A stretch of 64,000 bases of DNA from contig NZ_BCMS01000002.1 of NCBI RefSeq assembly GCF_001485435.1, forward strand, positions 218,216 through 282,215. The letters are read 5' to 3'. The translations under genes were made by a program, and so were the position numbers. The stretch comes from Deinococcus grandis. Its GTDB lineage: Bacteria; Deinococcota; Deinococci; Deinococcales; Deinococcaceae. Below the pieces are notes generated by a model that was not told the DNA's origin, did no database searches, and saw nothing but the letters and a program-made list of their open reading frames with translations. Within the stretch, counting starts at the first letter, position 1, and every line of letters starts with the position of its first letter. Positions 9,340 through 17,693 of the stretch are shown here, piece by piece.

Positions 9340-9807
9340 TCAGAACGTGAACGTCAGGGTCAACGTGTCGCTGTACGCCCCACTGACCACGTTCCACTGA
9401 CCCGCCGGGACCGTCACGCCGAACGTCACGCCGCTCAGGTTCCCCTGCACGGACAACCGGTCCGCGCCGGACACCGTGTACCGCAGTCTCGCCGCGCCGC
9501 GCCGCATGAACCCCGTGAACACCCCCGACGCGGACAGGCTGCCGTCCACGCTGGACAGCGTCACCCGCGCCCCATTGCAGTTGCCGGTCGTCTTGACCCC
9601 TACCGACCCCAGCAGCGGCGACACGATCGGGTACGGCCCGAGCGCCGTCCCTTCTGCACTGGCCACTCTGCACGTCGAACCCGACGACTGCGCCGCCCCC
9701 CCACCGGCCAGCAGCGCAGCCCCCAGCAGCACCGCGCGCCGGGCGCCGCGCCCGTCAGGCCGCGCCGGAACGCGGGCGACCTGACCAGAAACGCAACGTG
9801 AATGCAT
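9340..9807 (-). CDS. Spore coat U (SCPU) domain pilin subunit
   Basis: A 155-residue secreted subunit. After a hydrophobic signal (VLLGAALLAGGGAAQ, about residues 26-40) comes a beta-rich domain with cysteines in TCRVAS and GNCNGA, ending YSDTLTLTFTF, the usual last strand of SCPU-domain pilins. The signal is preceded by an unusually long arginine-rich stretch, so translation may begin later than the ATG at 9807. It is the third subunit gene of the pilus operon, starting six bases after the previous stop, and probably encodes a minor or tip subunit. Confidence 0.82.
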   Translation of the reverse strand: MHSRCVSGQVARVPARPDGRGARRAVLLGAALLAGGGAAQSSGSTCRVASAEGTALGPYPIVSPLLGSVGVKTTGNCNGARVTLSSVDGSLSASGVFTGFMRRGAARLRYTVSGADRLSVQGNLSGVTFGVTVPAGQWNVVSGAYSDTLTLTFTF

Positions 9808-9813
9808 CTCGAC

Positions 9814-10308
9814 TCAGAACTCCACGGAGAAGACCACCGAACCGGCATACTGCCCGGACGGCGCGTTGAACTGGGGCGTGCTGGGCCAGCCAGCGCGGAC
9901 TTTCGTCGGGTACACCTGAGCACCGTTGAATGGCGACGCATTGTCGTTCATCACAGACGTCGAGAGGTGCACCATCCAGACGCGACTGTCGAGCGTTCCC
10001 CCAGCACTGCGGGTCAAGGTGGTGGTCAGTGCCGTACCGTAATTCAGGGCGACCGCACTCCCGTTGATTTTCCGGGTGGGCGCTGACGAGCCCCGGTTGC
10101 AGTACACGTCGATGGTCACTTCACCGACGAAGTTCGTGCCGTACGACACCGTCGCGTCGTAGTCACCCATGTTGATCTTTGGGTTCTGGTTGGCCGTGGC
10201 GATGACGCAGGCGCGGTTGACCTGCGCGCCGACCTGCACCGTCTGGGGAGTTCCGGCGGCCTGGGCGGGCAGCAGGAGCAGCGGGAAGAGCACACTGTAT
10301 CTACGCAT
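9814..10308 (-). CDS. SCPU-type pilin subunit
   Basis: A 164-residue exported protein: signal peptide (about 1-18, ending PAQAAG), then a beta-rich domain with two cysteines (NRACVIA and DVYCNRG) placed as in the disulfide of Csu subunits, ending GQYAGSVVFSVEF. Base composition is lower in GC than the neighbouring usher. It is the second subunit gene in the operon, separated from the first by a 97-base gap holding a strong hairpin. It is probably a minor or adaptor subunit; which position it takes in the fibre is not visible. Confidence 0.8.
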   Translation of the reverse strand: MRRYSVLFPLLLLPAQAAGTPQTVQVGAQVNRACVIATANQNPKINMGDYDATVSYGTNFVGEVTIDVYCNRGSSAPTRKINGSAVALNYGTALTTTLTRSAGGTLDSRVWMVHLSTSVMNDNASPFNGAQVYPTKVRAGWPSTPQFNAPSGQYAGSVVFSVEF

Positions 10309-10359
10309 GTCAGTTCCTCATGAGGCGGATGGCATGGCCCCTGAACTGCTGTGCTGACA

Positions 10360-10387
10360 GCCCGCACCGCCGCTGGGCGGATGCGGG
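10360..10387 (-). terminator. Intercistronic hairpin after the first pilin gene
   Basis: GCCCGCA (10360-10366) pairs with TGCGGGC (10381-10387), enclosing a second stem CCGCC/GGCGG. There is no T-run on the transcribed strand. It lies just after the stop of the first pilin gene and before the other pilus genes, so it is better read as an attenuator or 3'-end stabiliser than as an absolute terminator. Confidence 0.55.
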
Positions 10388-10405
10388 CCATCAGTTCACT
10401 GTGAA

Positions 10406-10840
10406 TTAGAAGGTGACGTTGATGTCCAGGGTGGCGCTGTACGTGTTATTGGCCACTGCCCACTGACCGGTGGCAGCGGCCGCAGTGACGGAGAACGTCG
10501 TATCGGTTCCGCCAGCAGCGTTAACGAGGCCGTTATCGCTGCCAATGCTGTAGGTGGCCACCAGACCGTTCGCTCCGAAGTTCAGGGCGCCGGTTTGAGG
10601 GGTCAAGGTGGTGTCGAGGGTGGGCACCGTCCCGAGGTTGCATTTGAATTTTGCCGTGGCATTGGTGGCGCTGTTGGCCGCAATGCCGTTGATGGCGTCG
10701 TAGGTGAACGAACCGCGAGTCACGCCATCAACCTGGCAGGCGGAGACGACGGTGGCCGTCACCGTCACAGTCTGCATGAGGCTGGCGGCGCTGGCGGTGG
10801 TGGTGGTGAGGGCGGCGGCGATGAGCAGGAGTTTCTTCAT
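10406..10840 (-). CDS. Major SCPU-domain pilin (first gene of the pilus operon)
   Basis: A 144-residue exported subunit with a clean signal peptide (MKKLLLIAAALTTTTASAA). The mature part contains two cysteines (SACQVDG and FKCNLG), is rich in Thr, Ala and Asn, and ends NTYSATLDINVTF, matching SCPU-domain pilins such as CsuA/B. The ATG at 10840 follows AAGGAAGGA, the best ribosome site of the operon. First position, strong ribosome site and the hairpin behind it all suggest it is the most abundant subunit. It is divergent from the SARP-like regulator gene at 11098. Confidence 0.85.
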   Translation of the reverse strand: MKKLLLIAAALTTTTASAASLMQTVTVTATVVSACQVDGVTRGSFTYDAINGIAANSATNATAKFKCNLGTVPTLDTTLTPQTGALNFGANGLVATYSIGSDNGLVNAAGGTDTTFSVTAAAATGQWAVANNTYSATLDINVTF

Positions 10841-10991
10841 GGGATCCTTCCTTCGGTCAATGGGGCGCCGCCCAGCTTCTCCCCTGAAGCTGTGACTGGA
10901 AGCGGACACCCCGTGGCCTGACCTGTGCCTCGCACTGTATGAGCGGATGCTGAATGCGGTCAAATGCCGTGCTGGACGGCACATTAAAGCT

Positions 10992-11041
10992 GGCGTTAAA
11001 TGCTGGGGGCCGGGCGTTAAGGCGACAGGGCCGGGCGTGAA
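10992..11041 (+). promoter_or_regulatory. Three 21-bp-spaced direct repeats (candidate SARP binding sites)
   Basis: GGCGTTAA at 10992-10999 and 11013-11020 and GGCGTGAA at 11034-11041 start exactly 21 bases apart, two helical turns, so they lie on one face of the DNA. They lie in the 257-base region between the divergent pilin gene and SARP-like regulator gene. SARP regulators bind heptamer direct repeats at regular helical spacing. The repeats are seen directly; binding is inferred. Confidence 0.55.
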
Positions 11042-11097
11042 TGCGGCGCTCAGGTGAGGCAGTGCCGCGTGGCGGAAATGCTTAGCATGAAAGCCTC

Positions 11098-13227
11098 TTG
11101 GTATCGAACGACGCTCAACTCGCTGCGGTGAATGTGACATTAACGGCGCTTGGCGCGACACGGGTGTGTCGTGACGCGACGGTGGTGCCCATGTCCCGGA
11201 AGTCCCTCATGCTGCTCACGTACCTGACGCTGAGCGGGCAGGCGCAGCACCGGGCGGCGGTCGCGCGGCTGCTGTGGCCGCAGGCGCACGGCCTGCAGAA
11301 CCTGCGGGTGGACCTGACCATGCTGCGCCGTCAGGGGATCGAGGTGGCCCCGCCGAAGGCGCCGTTGCTGCACGCGGTCCTCCCGACCGACCTGGACGTC
11401 TGGGAGGCGGATCTGCATGCGCCGCTGGAGGAGTGGCTGGCGCGGGCACACGCGCCGCTGGATGGCCTGGACGACCCGACCCTGCCGGAGTGGACGGCGT
11501 GGCTGGCCGGGCAGCGGGAGGCGCTGCTGGGCCGTGTCCGGGCGGCGCTGACGCGGCGGCTGACGCGGGAAAGCCCGGACGCGGCCCGCGCGGCGCTCGT
11601 GCTCGCGGCCGCGGCGCGGCTGGGCGTGACCCTGGACGCGCCGCCGCACGGGCTGGGCGCGCCGGGTCCGGTGGCGGCGCTGCCGGACCGCGCCGCGCGG
11701 GACCCGCAGGTGCTGATGCAGGTGGGGCGTCCCGGCAGCGGGCGCTTCCCGGCCGTGCGGGCAGCACTGGACGCGGCGGGCTGGACGGCAGTGACGGTGA
11801 CGGGCACCCCGTCGAGCGCGCACCTGCTGGCGGGACTGGTGTTGCAGGTGCGGTCCCACCTGCCCGCGGCGGCGCAGGCGGACGCGGACAGTCTGCTGCG
11901 CGGCGCGAGCGACCCGGAGCAGGACGTGGTGCGCCTGAGTCCGCTGCTGCTGCGCCTAGCGTGTCCGGTGGCGTTCGTGGTGCGGCGCGCCGAGTGCCTG
12001 GACGAGGCGGGCGTGCGCCTGCTGGCGTTCCTGCTGGGTACGTCCGCGCCGGTCACGGTGGCCCTGATCACCGCGCCGCACGCGGAGGCGGACCTGCGCC
12101 GCCAGCTGGAACGGCTGGGGGCCGGGCCGCGCCTGCTGGTGCAGCGCAGCCTCCCGCCTGCCCCGGACGCCTTCGGGCCGCTGCTGCCGGGCGGGGCGCC
12201 CGCCGGGGCGGCGCTGGAGGTCTGGCGGCAGTCGGAGGGCTGGTGGCCGGCCGCGCGGGCCATCGCGAGGCAGGTGGGCGCCTGGAACCGCCGGGTGCGG
12301 CTGCCGGCGGACCTGCGGGAGACACTGCTCGCCGAGGTTCACGCGGCGGTCGGGCCGGACCTGGCGGCGCACCTGTCGAGACTGGCGGGCCTGCCGTCAC
12401 CGTTTGCGCTGGACGCCGCGGCCGCGGCGCTGGGTGAGGCTGGCGTGGGCGGCCTGGACGGGCGGACCCTGGCACGCCGGACGGCGCGGGCGGCCGTGCG
12501 CGCCGGTCTGCTGGAGCCCGTGCCGGAGCGCGTCGTGGCGACCTTGCCGGGGTTGCCGGTGACCCGCGCGGCGGACCGCGCGTTGCCGCTGGCGTTCCGC
12601 AGTGAACTGCACCGCGCGGCCCTCGCCGGGCAGCTCAGTGCGGCCGAGCGGCTGCACCTGCGGTCACTGCCGGGGGCGTCGGACGTGTGGGCGCGACCGG
12701 ACGACCAGCCGCACGACCAGCCACGGGGACCGCGCGGCGCGCCGGAGGCCCGGGGTGGACAGGACCGGCCCGCGCTGTCCAGGCCAGCCGACGCCTCGGC
12801 CCTGGCGGCGCCGGATGAGACGGGCGCGTCTGACGTGCCGGGCAGCGTGTACCTGGGGGGCGGATACCACCTGCTGCGCGCGGCCGGGCAGATCAGCGTG
12901 GTGCGGCTGGGTGACCCGCACGGCCCGGCGCCCACCCTGCACCTGCGCCTGCCGGGCCCTGGCGCGCCGGGCCTGCACCGCTGGTCCCTGAGCGTCCACG
13001 TCCGGGCCGACGGCGCGCCGGACGCGGTGACGCTGCTGGCGCCCACGCCCGGCACGCCCGTTCCCGGGCGGTTCCGGTGCCTGCCGGACGCCTGGACGGA
13101 CCTGAGCGGCCTGAGTGACGGGCCGGGCCTCGAACTGGTGTGCGGCGCGCGCAACCTCACGCTCACGGTGACGGACGTGTCGTACCACCCGGCGCTGGCG
13201 CTGTGCGCGGAGGACGAATCCGCCTGA
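11098..13227 (+). CDS. SARP/BTAD-like transcriptional regulator with C-terminal beta-rich domain
   Basis: A roughly 709-residue regulator. Residues about 10-95 form a winged-helix domain of the SARP/OmpR kind (SRKSLMLLTYLTLSGQ, then RLLWPQ...NLRVDLTMLRRQG). A middle region resembles an AAA/STAND core, but its P-loop is degenerate (VGRPGSGRFP, with Arg in place of Lys). The C-terminal 120 residues look like a beta-sandwich (HLRLPGPGAPGLHRWSLSV...). It stands divergent from the Csu-type pilus operon with phased repeats between them, so it is the likely pilus regulator. The start is uncertain: TTG at 11098 is the longest, GTG at 11128 or 11134 is also possible, and none has a clear ribosome site. 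Confidence 0.72.
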   Translation: MVSNDAQLAAVNVTLTALGATRVCRDATVVPMSRKSLMLLTYLTLSGQAQHRAAVARLLWPQAHGLQNLRVDLTMLRRQGIEVAPPKAPLLHAVLPTDLDVWEADLHAPLEEWLARAHAPLDGLDDPTLPEWTAWLAGQREALLGRVRAALTRRLTRESPDAARAALVLAAAARLGVTLDAPPHGLGAPGPVAALPDRAARDPQVLMQVGRPGSGRFPAVRAALDAAGWTAVTVTGTPSSAHLLAGLVLQVRSHLPAAAQADADSLLRGASDPEQDVVRLSPLLLRLACPVAFVVRRAECLDEAGVRLLAFLLGTSAPVTVALITAPHAEADLRRQLERLGAGPRLLVQRSLPPAPDAFGPLLPGGAPAGAALEVWRQSEGWWPAARAIARQVGAWNRRVRLPADLRETLLAEVHAAVGPDLAAHLSRLAGLPSPFALDAAAAALGEAGVGGLDGRTLARRTARAAVRAGLLEPVPERVVATLPGLPVTRAADRALPLAFRSELHRAALAGQLSAAERLHLRSLPGASDVWARPDDQPHDQPRGPRGAPEARGGQDRPALSRPADASALAAPDETGASDVPGSVYLGGGYHLLRAAGQISVVRLGDPHGPAPTLHLRLPGPGAPGLHRWSLSVHVRADGAPDAVTLLAPTPGTPVPGRFRCLPDAWTDLSGLSDGPGLELVCGARNLTLTVTDVSYHPALALCAEDESA

Positions 13228-13246
13228 TCTCTGCTGCGTGGCTGTT

Positions 13247-13278
13247 CGCGGGGGGGGAGACCCACCGTCCGCCCCGCG
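13247..13278. terminator. Weak hairpin between convergent regulator and nagA
   Basis: CGCGGGG (13247-13253) can pair with CCCCGCG (13272-13278) between the stops of the SARP-like gene and nagA. There is no T-run and the surroundings are G-rich, so confidence is low. Confidence 0.3.
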
Positions 13279-13280
13279 GG

Positions 13281-14456
13281 TCAGGGGGAGAGGGTGCCAG
13301 GGGTGTGCGTGGCGCCGGGCACGTGGGCGGGGTGAACGCGCTGCCCGCCCACCCACACGTCCTGCACCTCCAGCGCGGCGTTCAGGGTCACGAGGTCGGC
13401 ACGGAGCCCCACGCGCAGTTCGCCGCGGTCGTGCAGGCCCACCGAGCGGGCCGGAGTCAGGCTGGCCATGCGGCTCGCCTGGGGCAGCGGAATTCCGGCG
13501 GCGACCGCGCGGCGCAGCGCGGCGTCCATGGTCAGGACGCTGCCGGCCAGCGTTCCGTCGGGCAGCGTCGCGAGCGGGCCGCGGACCGTGACCGGCTGGC
13601 CGCCCAGTTCACTCTGCCCGTCGCCCAGACCGGCGGCGCGCATGGCGTCGGTGATCAGCATGACCCGCTCCGGCGCGGCGGCGCAGGCCAGCCGGAAGGC
13701 GGTGTCGTGCACGTGAACGCCGTCCAGGATGATTTCCAGGGTGGCCAGCGGGTCGCTCATCAGGGCGCCTGCGGGTCCGGGGGCGCGGCCCTCGACGCCG
13801 CCCATCGCGTTGAACAGGTGCGTGGCGGCCGCCTGCCCGCCGCTGGCGTGCACGGCCGCCAGCAGGCCGCTGACGGTGTCCGCGTCGGCGCGGGTGTGGC
13901 CCACCCCGACGCGGACGCCCGCACGGGCGAACCGCAGCGCGGCGGCGGTCGCGCCGGGCAGTTCCGGGGCGAGCGTCACGGCGCGCACCACGTCCAGGCG
14001 CAGGATCTCGTCCAGCCGGTCGGGCGTGGGGTCCAGCGTGAACGGCGGCTGCGCGCCGAGCCGCTGGGCGCTGATGAACGGCCCTTCCAGGTGCGCGCCG
14101 GGCAGGTCCGCGCCGCCCGGCACGCCCTGCCGGCGCAGGTCCGCGACGGCGTGCAGGGCGTCCATGACGCGCCCCCAGGGGTTGGTGATGGTGGTGGGCA
14201 GCAGCGTGGTCGTGCCGCAGCGGGCGTGCAGGCGCGCCAGGCGGATCAGGCCCTCGCGGCCGTCCATGGTGTCGCCGCCGCCGCCGCCGTGAACGTGCGT
14301 GTCCACGAAGCCGGGCAGGATCAGCCGGTCGGTGGGGGCGGCCGGGTCGGGCGTGACGGCAGTGACGCGCCCACCCTGGACGTGCAGCGCGCCGGGGGTG
14401 AGGCCGCCGGGCAGCAGCAGCTGGCCGCGCAGGACGGTGGGCTCGGTGGAAGTCAC
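13281..14456 (-). CDS. nagA: N-acetylglucosamine-6-phosphate deacetylase
   Basis: Removes acetate from GlcNAc-6-phosphate to give glucosamine-6-phosphate in amino-sugar recycling or use. The 391-residue amidohydrolase has the metal HxH motif (VDTHVHGGGGGD), the metal-binding glutamate in HLEGPFIS, histidines in VGHTRADADT and THLFNAMGG, and the catalytic aspartate in LITDAMRA. Length matches the family. The assigned GTG at 14456 sits directly against GGAGG, too close for a normal ribosome site, so the true start may differ. No other amino-sugar gene is adjacent; it appears to be a single-gene unit converging on the SARP-like gene. Confidence 0.92.
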   Translation of the reverse strand: MTSTEPTVLRGQLLLPGGLTPGALHVQGGRVTAVTPDPAAPTDRLILPGFVDTHVHGGGGGDTMDGREGLIRLARLHARCGTTTLLPTTITNPWGRVMDALHAVADLRRQGVPGGADLPGAHLEGPFISAQRLGAQPPFTLDPTPDRLDEILRLDVVRAVTLAPELPGATAAALRFARAGVRVGVGHTRADADTVSGLLAAVHASGGQAAATHLFNAMGGVEGRAPGPAGALMSDPLATLEIILDGVHVHDTAFRLACAAAPERVMLITDAMRAAGLGDGQSELGGQPVTVRGPLATLPDGTLAGSVLTMDAALRRAVAAGIPLPQASRMASLTPARSVGLHDRGELRVGLRADLVTLNAALEVQDVWVGGQRVHPAHVPGATHTPGTLSP

Positions 14457-14523
14457 CCTCCGGTCTTAGCACGTCCGGGCCGGGGTGGGTGGGGGGCTGT
14501 GCGGCGCGCAGGCCCGTGCGGTC

Positions 14524-14657
14524 ATACGGATTCCGTTTGTTTCATTGACAGATCGGAACACCACCGATCTGCCAACTCCACGTCCGGAACCCGTTTCTCT
14601 CCTGCTCGCTCCGCTCGGGTTGAAAGATGTTGCAAACCTTTCAACCGGAGTCCGTAT
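14524..14657 (-). repeat. 134-bp structured repeat, copy C (covarying stem)
   Basis: On the minus strand it begins ATACGGACTCCGG at the stop codon of the GGDEF-EAL gene: the last bases of the repeat overlap that TGA (14657-14659). The internal hairpin near its far end reads CAGATCGG (14549-14556) with CCGATCTG (14564-14571), where other copies have CAATCCGG/CCGGATTG. Three adjacent positions differ and all three partners differ to match. The second stem, GTTGAAAG/CTTTCAAC type, is kept. Confidence 0.92.
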
Positions 14658-16933
14658 CAGTCGCGCAGGGTGGCAACGGCCGGGACGGGGGTGGCGGGGC
14701 GGTCGCCGAGCAGCCGCACGGGCCAGGTCTGCTCGAAGGCGTCGAAGTCGGCCGGCTCGAGGGCCCGGGCGTACAGCCAGCCCTGGCCCAGGTCGCAGCC
14801 GGCCTCGCGCAGCGCCCGTTCCTGTTCGGGGGTCTCGACGCCCTCGGCGAGCAGTTCGATGTCCAGCGCGCGGGCCATCAGGACGCTGGCCATCACGATC
14901 GCCAGGCTCTCGCGCGCGGCCTGCGTGTCCTGCCCCAGGTCCCGCACGAACGCCCGGTCGATCTTCAGTTCGTCCACCGGCAGGGAGCGCAGGCTGAACA
15001 GTGAGGAGTACCCGGTGCCGAAGTCGTCCATGCTGACGCGCACGCCCAGGTCACGCAGTTCCTGCAGGACCTCGCGCACGCGGGTGGGGTTGTCGATAAG
15101 GCCGCTCTCGGTGACTTCCAGCACCAGCCGCTGCGGGCGCAGGCCGCTGTCTGACAGGGCCTGCCGGACGCGGCTACTGAAGGTCGGGTCGCTCAGCTGA
15201 CGGCTGGAGACGTTCACGCTGACGCTCAGGTGCGGGTTGCTGAAGCGCGTCACTTCATGGCAGGCGGTGCGCAGCACCCACTCGCCCAGGCGGGGCATCA
15301 GCCCGGCGAGTTCCGCGACCGGAATGAACTGGTCGGGCGTGACCGGCCCGAGGACCGGGTGCGTCCAGCGCAGCAGCGCCTCGGCGCCGACGAGCTGCCC
15401 GGTGGCGAGGTGCACCTGCGGCTGGTAGGCCAACCGGAAGTGCCGGTCGCGCAGGCTTTCACGCAGCGCGCTTTCCATCGTGACGGACGGAATGCGGGCC
15501 GGGGGGGCGGGGGCGTACACCTCGCTGAACTGCTGGGCGCGTTTGGCGCCGTACAGCGCGGCGTCGGCCTGTTGCAGCAGCGTCTGCGCGTCGTGCGCGG
15601 TGGCAGGGGCGACACTCCAGCCCAGCGAGCCTTCCAGCAGCAGGGGCGTGCCGTTCGCCTCGAAGGGCTCGTCGAACAGGGCGCGCAGGTCCGCGCTGAG
15701 CACGCCGATCTGGTTGGGGTGGGCGAGCAGGCCGAACTCGTCGCCGCCCATGCGGGCCACGCCGCGCAGGTCGTGCCGGGCGGCCACGGCCGTGAGGCGC
15801 GCGGCGAGTTCCCGCAGCAGCTGGTCGCCGACGGCGTGCCCGAACCCGTCGTTCAGGAACCGGAAGCGGTCGAGATCCAGCAGGCCCAGCGCCAGCGGCT
15901 CCCCGGCGGTCAGGTGCGCCCCGGCGCACTCGCTCAGCGCGGCGCGGCTGAGCAGGTCCGTGAGGGGATCGCGGTACGCGAGGCGCTGCAACCGCTCCTG
16001 GTTGAGGTGCTGTTCGAGCAGCATCGCGGCGGACGGTTCGAGGTGGCGCAGGGTCGCGGGCAGATCGGCGGTCCAGGCGTGCGGAGTGGTGTGCGTGGCC
16101 AGCAGGGAGCCGAGCAGCTGACCGTCGCGGCCGTAGAGGGGCACCTCGATCAGCGCGCGGGCGGCGGGGCTCAGCGCGGCGTGCAGCGGGGACGTGCTGC
16201 GCGCCAGGTCCGGGCAGGTCTGCGGCAGGCCCTCCCGGTCCGGGTCGAGCGCCTGCCAGTGCTGCCGGAGGGTCTCGCCGTCCAGGTGCTGCGCGGCGAC
16301 CGCGACCGCGTCCGGGAGGGCCCCGACCGTCCGCAGGGGCGTCCCGGCGATCATGAGGCCCAGCTGCCAGCCGACGTCGAAGCGGTCCGCACCCTGCAGC
16401 AGCAGGCACAGCGTCCCGGACAGCGGCGCGCCGGTCAGGGCGAGGCGGTGGGCGCGGGCGACGCGTTCCTGCTGCAGTTCGCCCTGCCGCTGCGCGGTCA
16501 CGTCGCGCAGGCTGATGGCCCAGTGCGTGCAGGTGTCGCTCTCCAGGATGCCGCTGACATGAACTTCGAGCCACTGCTGGGCTTCGGGCAGGAACAGCGT
16601 GTCGCGGTAGGTGCTCCCGGCGGGCAGACCGGTGAGCTGCGCGAGCATGGCCAGGATGTTCACGGTGTTGCCCTCGGCCATGGGCCACTGCGGCATGGGC
16701 AGGTCGGGCAGCTGTTCCAGACCGTGGTGGCGCAGCAGGTCGAGCATGGCGGGGTTGCCGTACACGACCCGCAGGTGCTGATCGCCCGGGCGGGCGTCGA
16801 GCACCAGCAGCGGATCGACGGAGGTGTCCACCATGGTGCGCAGCAGGTTCATCTGTTCGGCCTGGCTGCGGTCCTGGGTCTGGTCCTCGCCGAAGCCGAT
16901 CATCAGGCGTAGCGTGCCGTCCGGGTCACGCAC
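14657..16933 (-). CDS. GGDEF-EAL cyclic-di-GMP enzyme (probably 3' part of a frameshifted gene)
   Basis: Bifunctional cyclic-di-GMP protein of 758 residues as read from GTG at 16933. It opens inside the last strand of a PAS domain (RDPDGTLRLMIGFGED), followed by another PAS-like region (about 30-150), a GAF-like region (about 165-310), a GGDEF domain (about 315-475) with intact RMGGDEFG and no RxxD inhibitory site, and an EAL domain (about 490-745) with EALLRW, DDFGTGYSS and AEGVETPEQ intact. It could make or break cyclic-di-GMP. The upstream frame (16926-17504) holds the missing PAS N-terminus and overlaps by eight bases, so one ancestral gene appears to have been split. Confidence 0.88.
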   Translation of the reverse strand: MRDPDGTLRLMIGFGEDQTQDRSQAEQMNLLRTMVDTSVDPLLVLDARPGDQHLRVVYGNPAMLDLLRHHGLEQLPDLPMPQWPMAEGNTVNILAMLAQLTGLPAGSTYRDTLFLPEAQQWLEVHVSGILESDTCTHWAISLRDVTAQRQGELQQERVARAHRLALTGAPLSGTLCLLLQGADRFDVGWQLGLMIAGTPLRTVGALPDAVAVAAQHLDGETLRQHWQALDPDREGLPQTCPDLARSTSPLHAALSPAARALIEVPLYGRDGQLLGSLLATHTTPHAWTADLPATLRHLEPSAAMLLEQHLNQERLQRLAYRDPLTDLLSRAALSECAGAHLTAGEPLALGLLDLDRFRFLNDGFGHAVGDQLLRELAARLTAVAARHDLRGVARMGGDEFGLLAHPNQIGVLSADLRALFDEPFEANGTPLLLEGSLGWSVAPATAHDAQTLLQQADAALYGAKRAQQFSEVYAPAPPARIPSVTMESALRESLRDRHFRLAYQPQVHLATGQLVGAEALLRWTHPVLGPVTPDQFIPVAELAGLMPRLGEWVLRTACHEVTRFSNPHLSVSVNVSSRQLSDPTFSSRVRQALSDSGLRPQRLVLEVTESGLIDNPTRVREVLQELRDLGVRVSMDDFGTGYSSLFSLRSLPVDELKIDRAFVRDLGQDTQAARESLAIVMASVLMARALDIELLAEGVETPEQERALREAGCDLGQGWLYARALEPADFDAFEQTWPVRLLGDRPATPVPAVATLRD

Positions 16934-17504
16934 GGGCAGGTAGGGTCCGGCGCAGCGTGAGGGGGCCGCTGGGGGTGGGAAAGGTCTCGGTGAACGAGAC
17001 GCACTCGCTGCTGGCGCGCGCCTGCGCGAAGTGCTGCTCGCGGACCTCGGCCCGGTCGGTGGGGTGGCCGCGCCGCGTGACGTGCTCGCGGTCGGTCAGG
17101 CCGATGATGGTGCGGCGCACGTCCGCGCTCTGGATGGCGGCCGGGTTCACGTACACGTAGCGGCCCTGGTCGTCGAGCACGGCGACGTCCAGCGGCAGCG
17201 GATCGAGGATGGTCCGGGCGAGGTCGTGTTCGGCCAGCAGCAGCGTGACGGGGTCCGCCGCGCCGAGTGCAGTGGCGTGGCAGACCACGCTGCCCCGCGG
17301 ACCGCGCAGCGTGACCTGTGCGGGCAGGGGCGTCCCGGGGGGGTGGTCCAGCAGCCCGTGCGGGGCGCGTTCGCCCGGGGGGAGGGGCAGGCCGAGCAGG
17401 TCGGTCAGTCCGGCACTGGCCGCCAGGACGGTGTGGTCCGCGCCGAGCAGCAGGACGCCGATGGGAGCACCGGGGTCCGCGAGGGGGGCCGGTGAGGGTG
17501 ACAT
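16926..17504 (-). CDS. PAS-domain N-terminal fragment of the GGDEF-EAL protein
   Basis: A 192-residue reading frame with two PAS-like units (about 12-90 and 100-190; VAVLDDQGRYVYVNPAAIQ marks the second). It ends LRRTLPARA and stop exactly where a PAS domain would continue into PVRDPDGTLRLMIGFGED; that continuation is found one base out of register in the downstream frame. Skipping one base near 16941 would join the two into a single PAS-PAS-PAS-GAF-GGDEF-EAL protein of about 950 residues. Either the gene is a natural frameshift mutant, the assembly has a one-base error, or the GTGCGTGA overlap allows coupled synthesis of two chains. Confidence 0.7.
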   Translation of the reverse strand: MSPSPAPLADPGAPIGVLLLGADHTVLAASAGLTDLLGLPLPPGERAPHGLLDHPPGTPLPAQVTLRGPRGSVVCHATALGAADPVTLLLAEHDLARTILDPLPLDVAVLDDQGRYVYVNPAAIQSADVRRTIIGLTDREHVTRRGHPTDRAEVREQHFAQARASSECVSFTETFPTPSGPLTLRRTLPARA

Positions 17505-17693
17505 GCTTCAGTGTGCCCCAGGTCATCTCACGGAATTCTTGATTGCCGCTCAGGTGAAGCCTTGTGAGTTTCCACACCACTTCTCAGCTGGGGTTCATGA
17601 AGTCTGACCTGACCTGGACGGACGTCCACCCGGCGCGGCTGAAACGTGGGGCACGGGTTCCCCGGGTCTTCATGTCTTCCTGACGGGGCGTGC

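Noticed and set aside
7969..9801. 610-codon forward frame opposite the pilus chaperone and usher
   Set aside because: Spans several minus-strand genes with signal peptides and ribosome sites; composition is Arg/His-rich as expected for a shadow frame.
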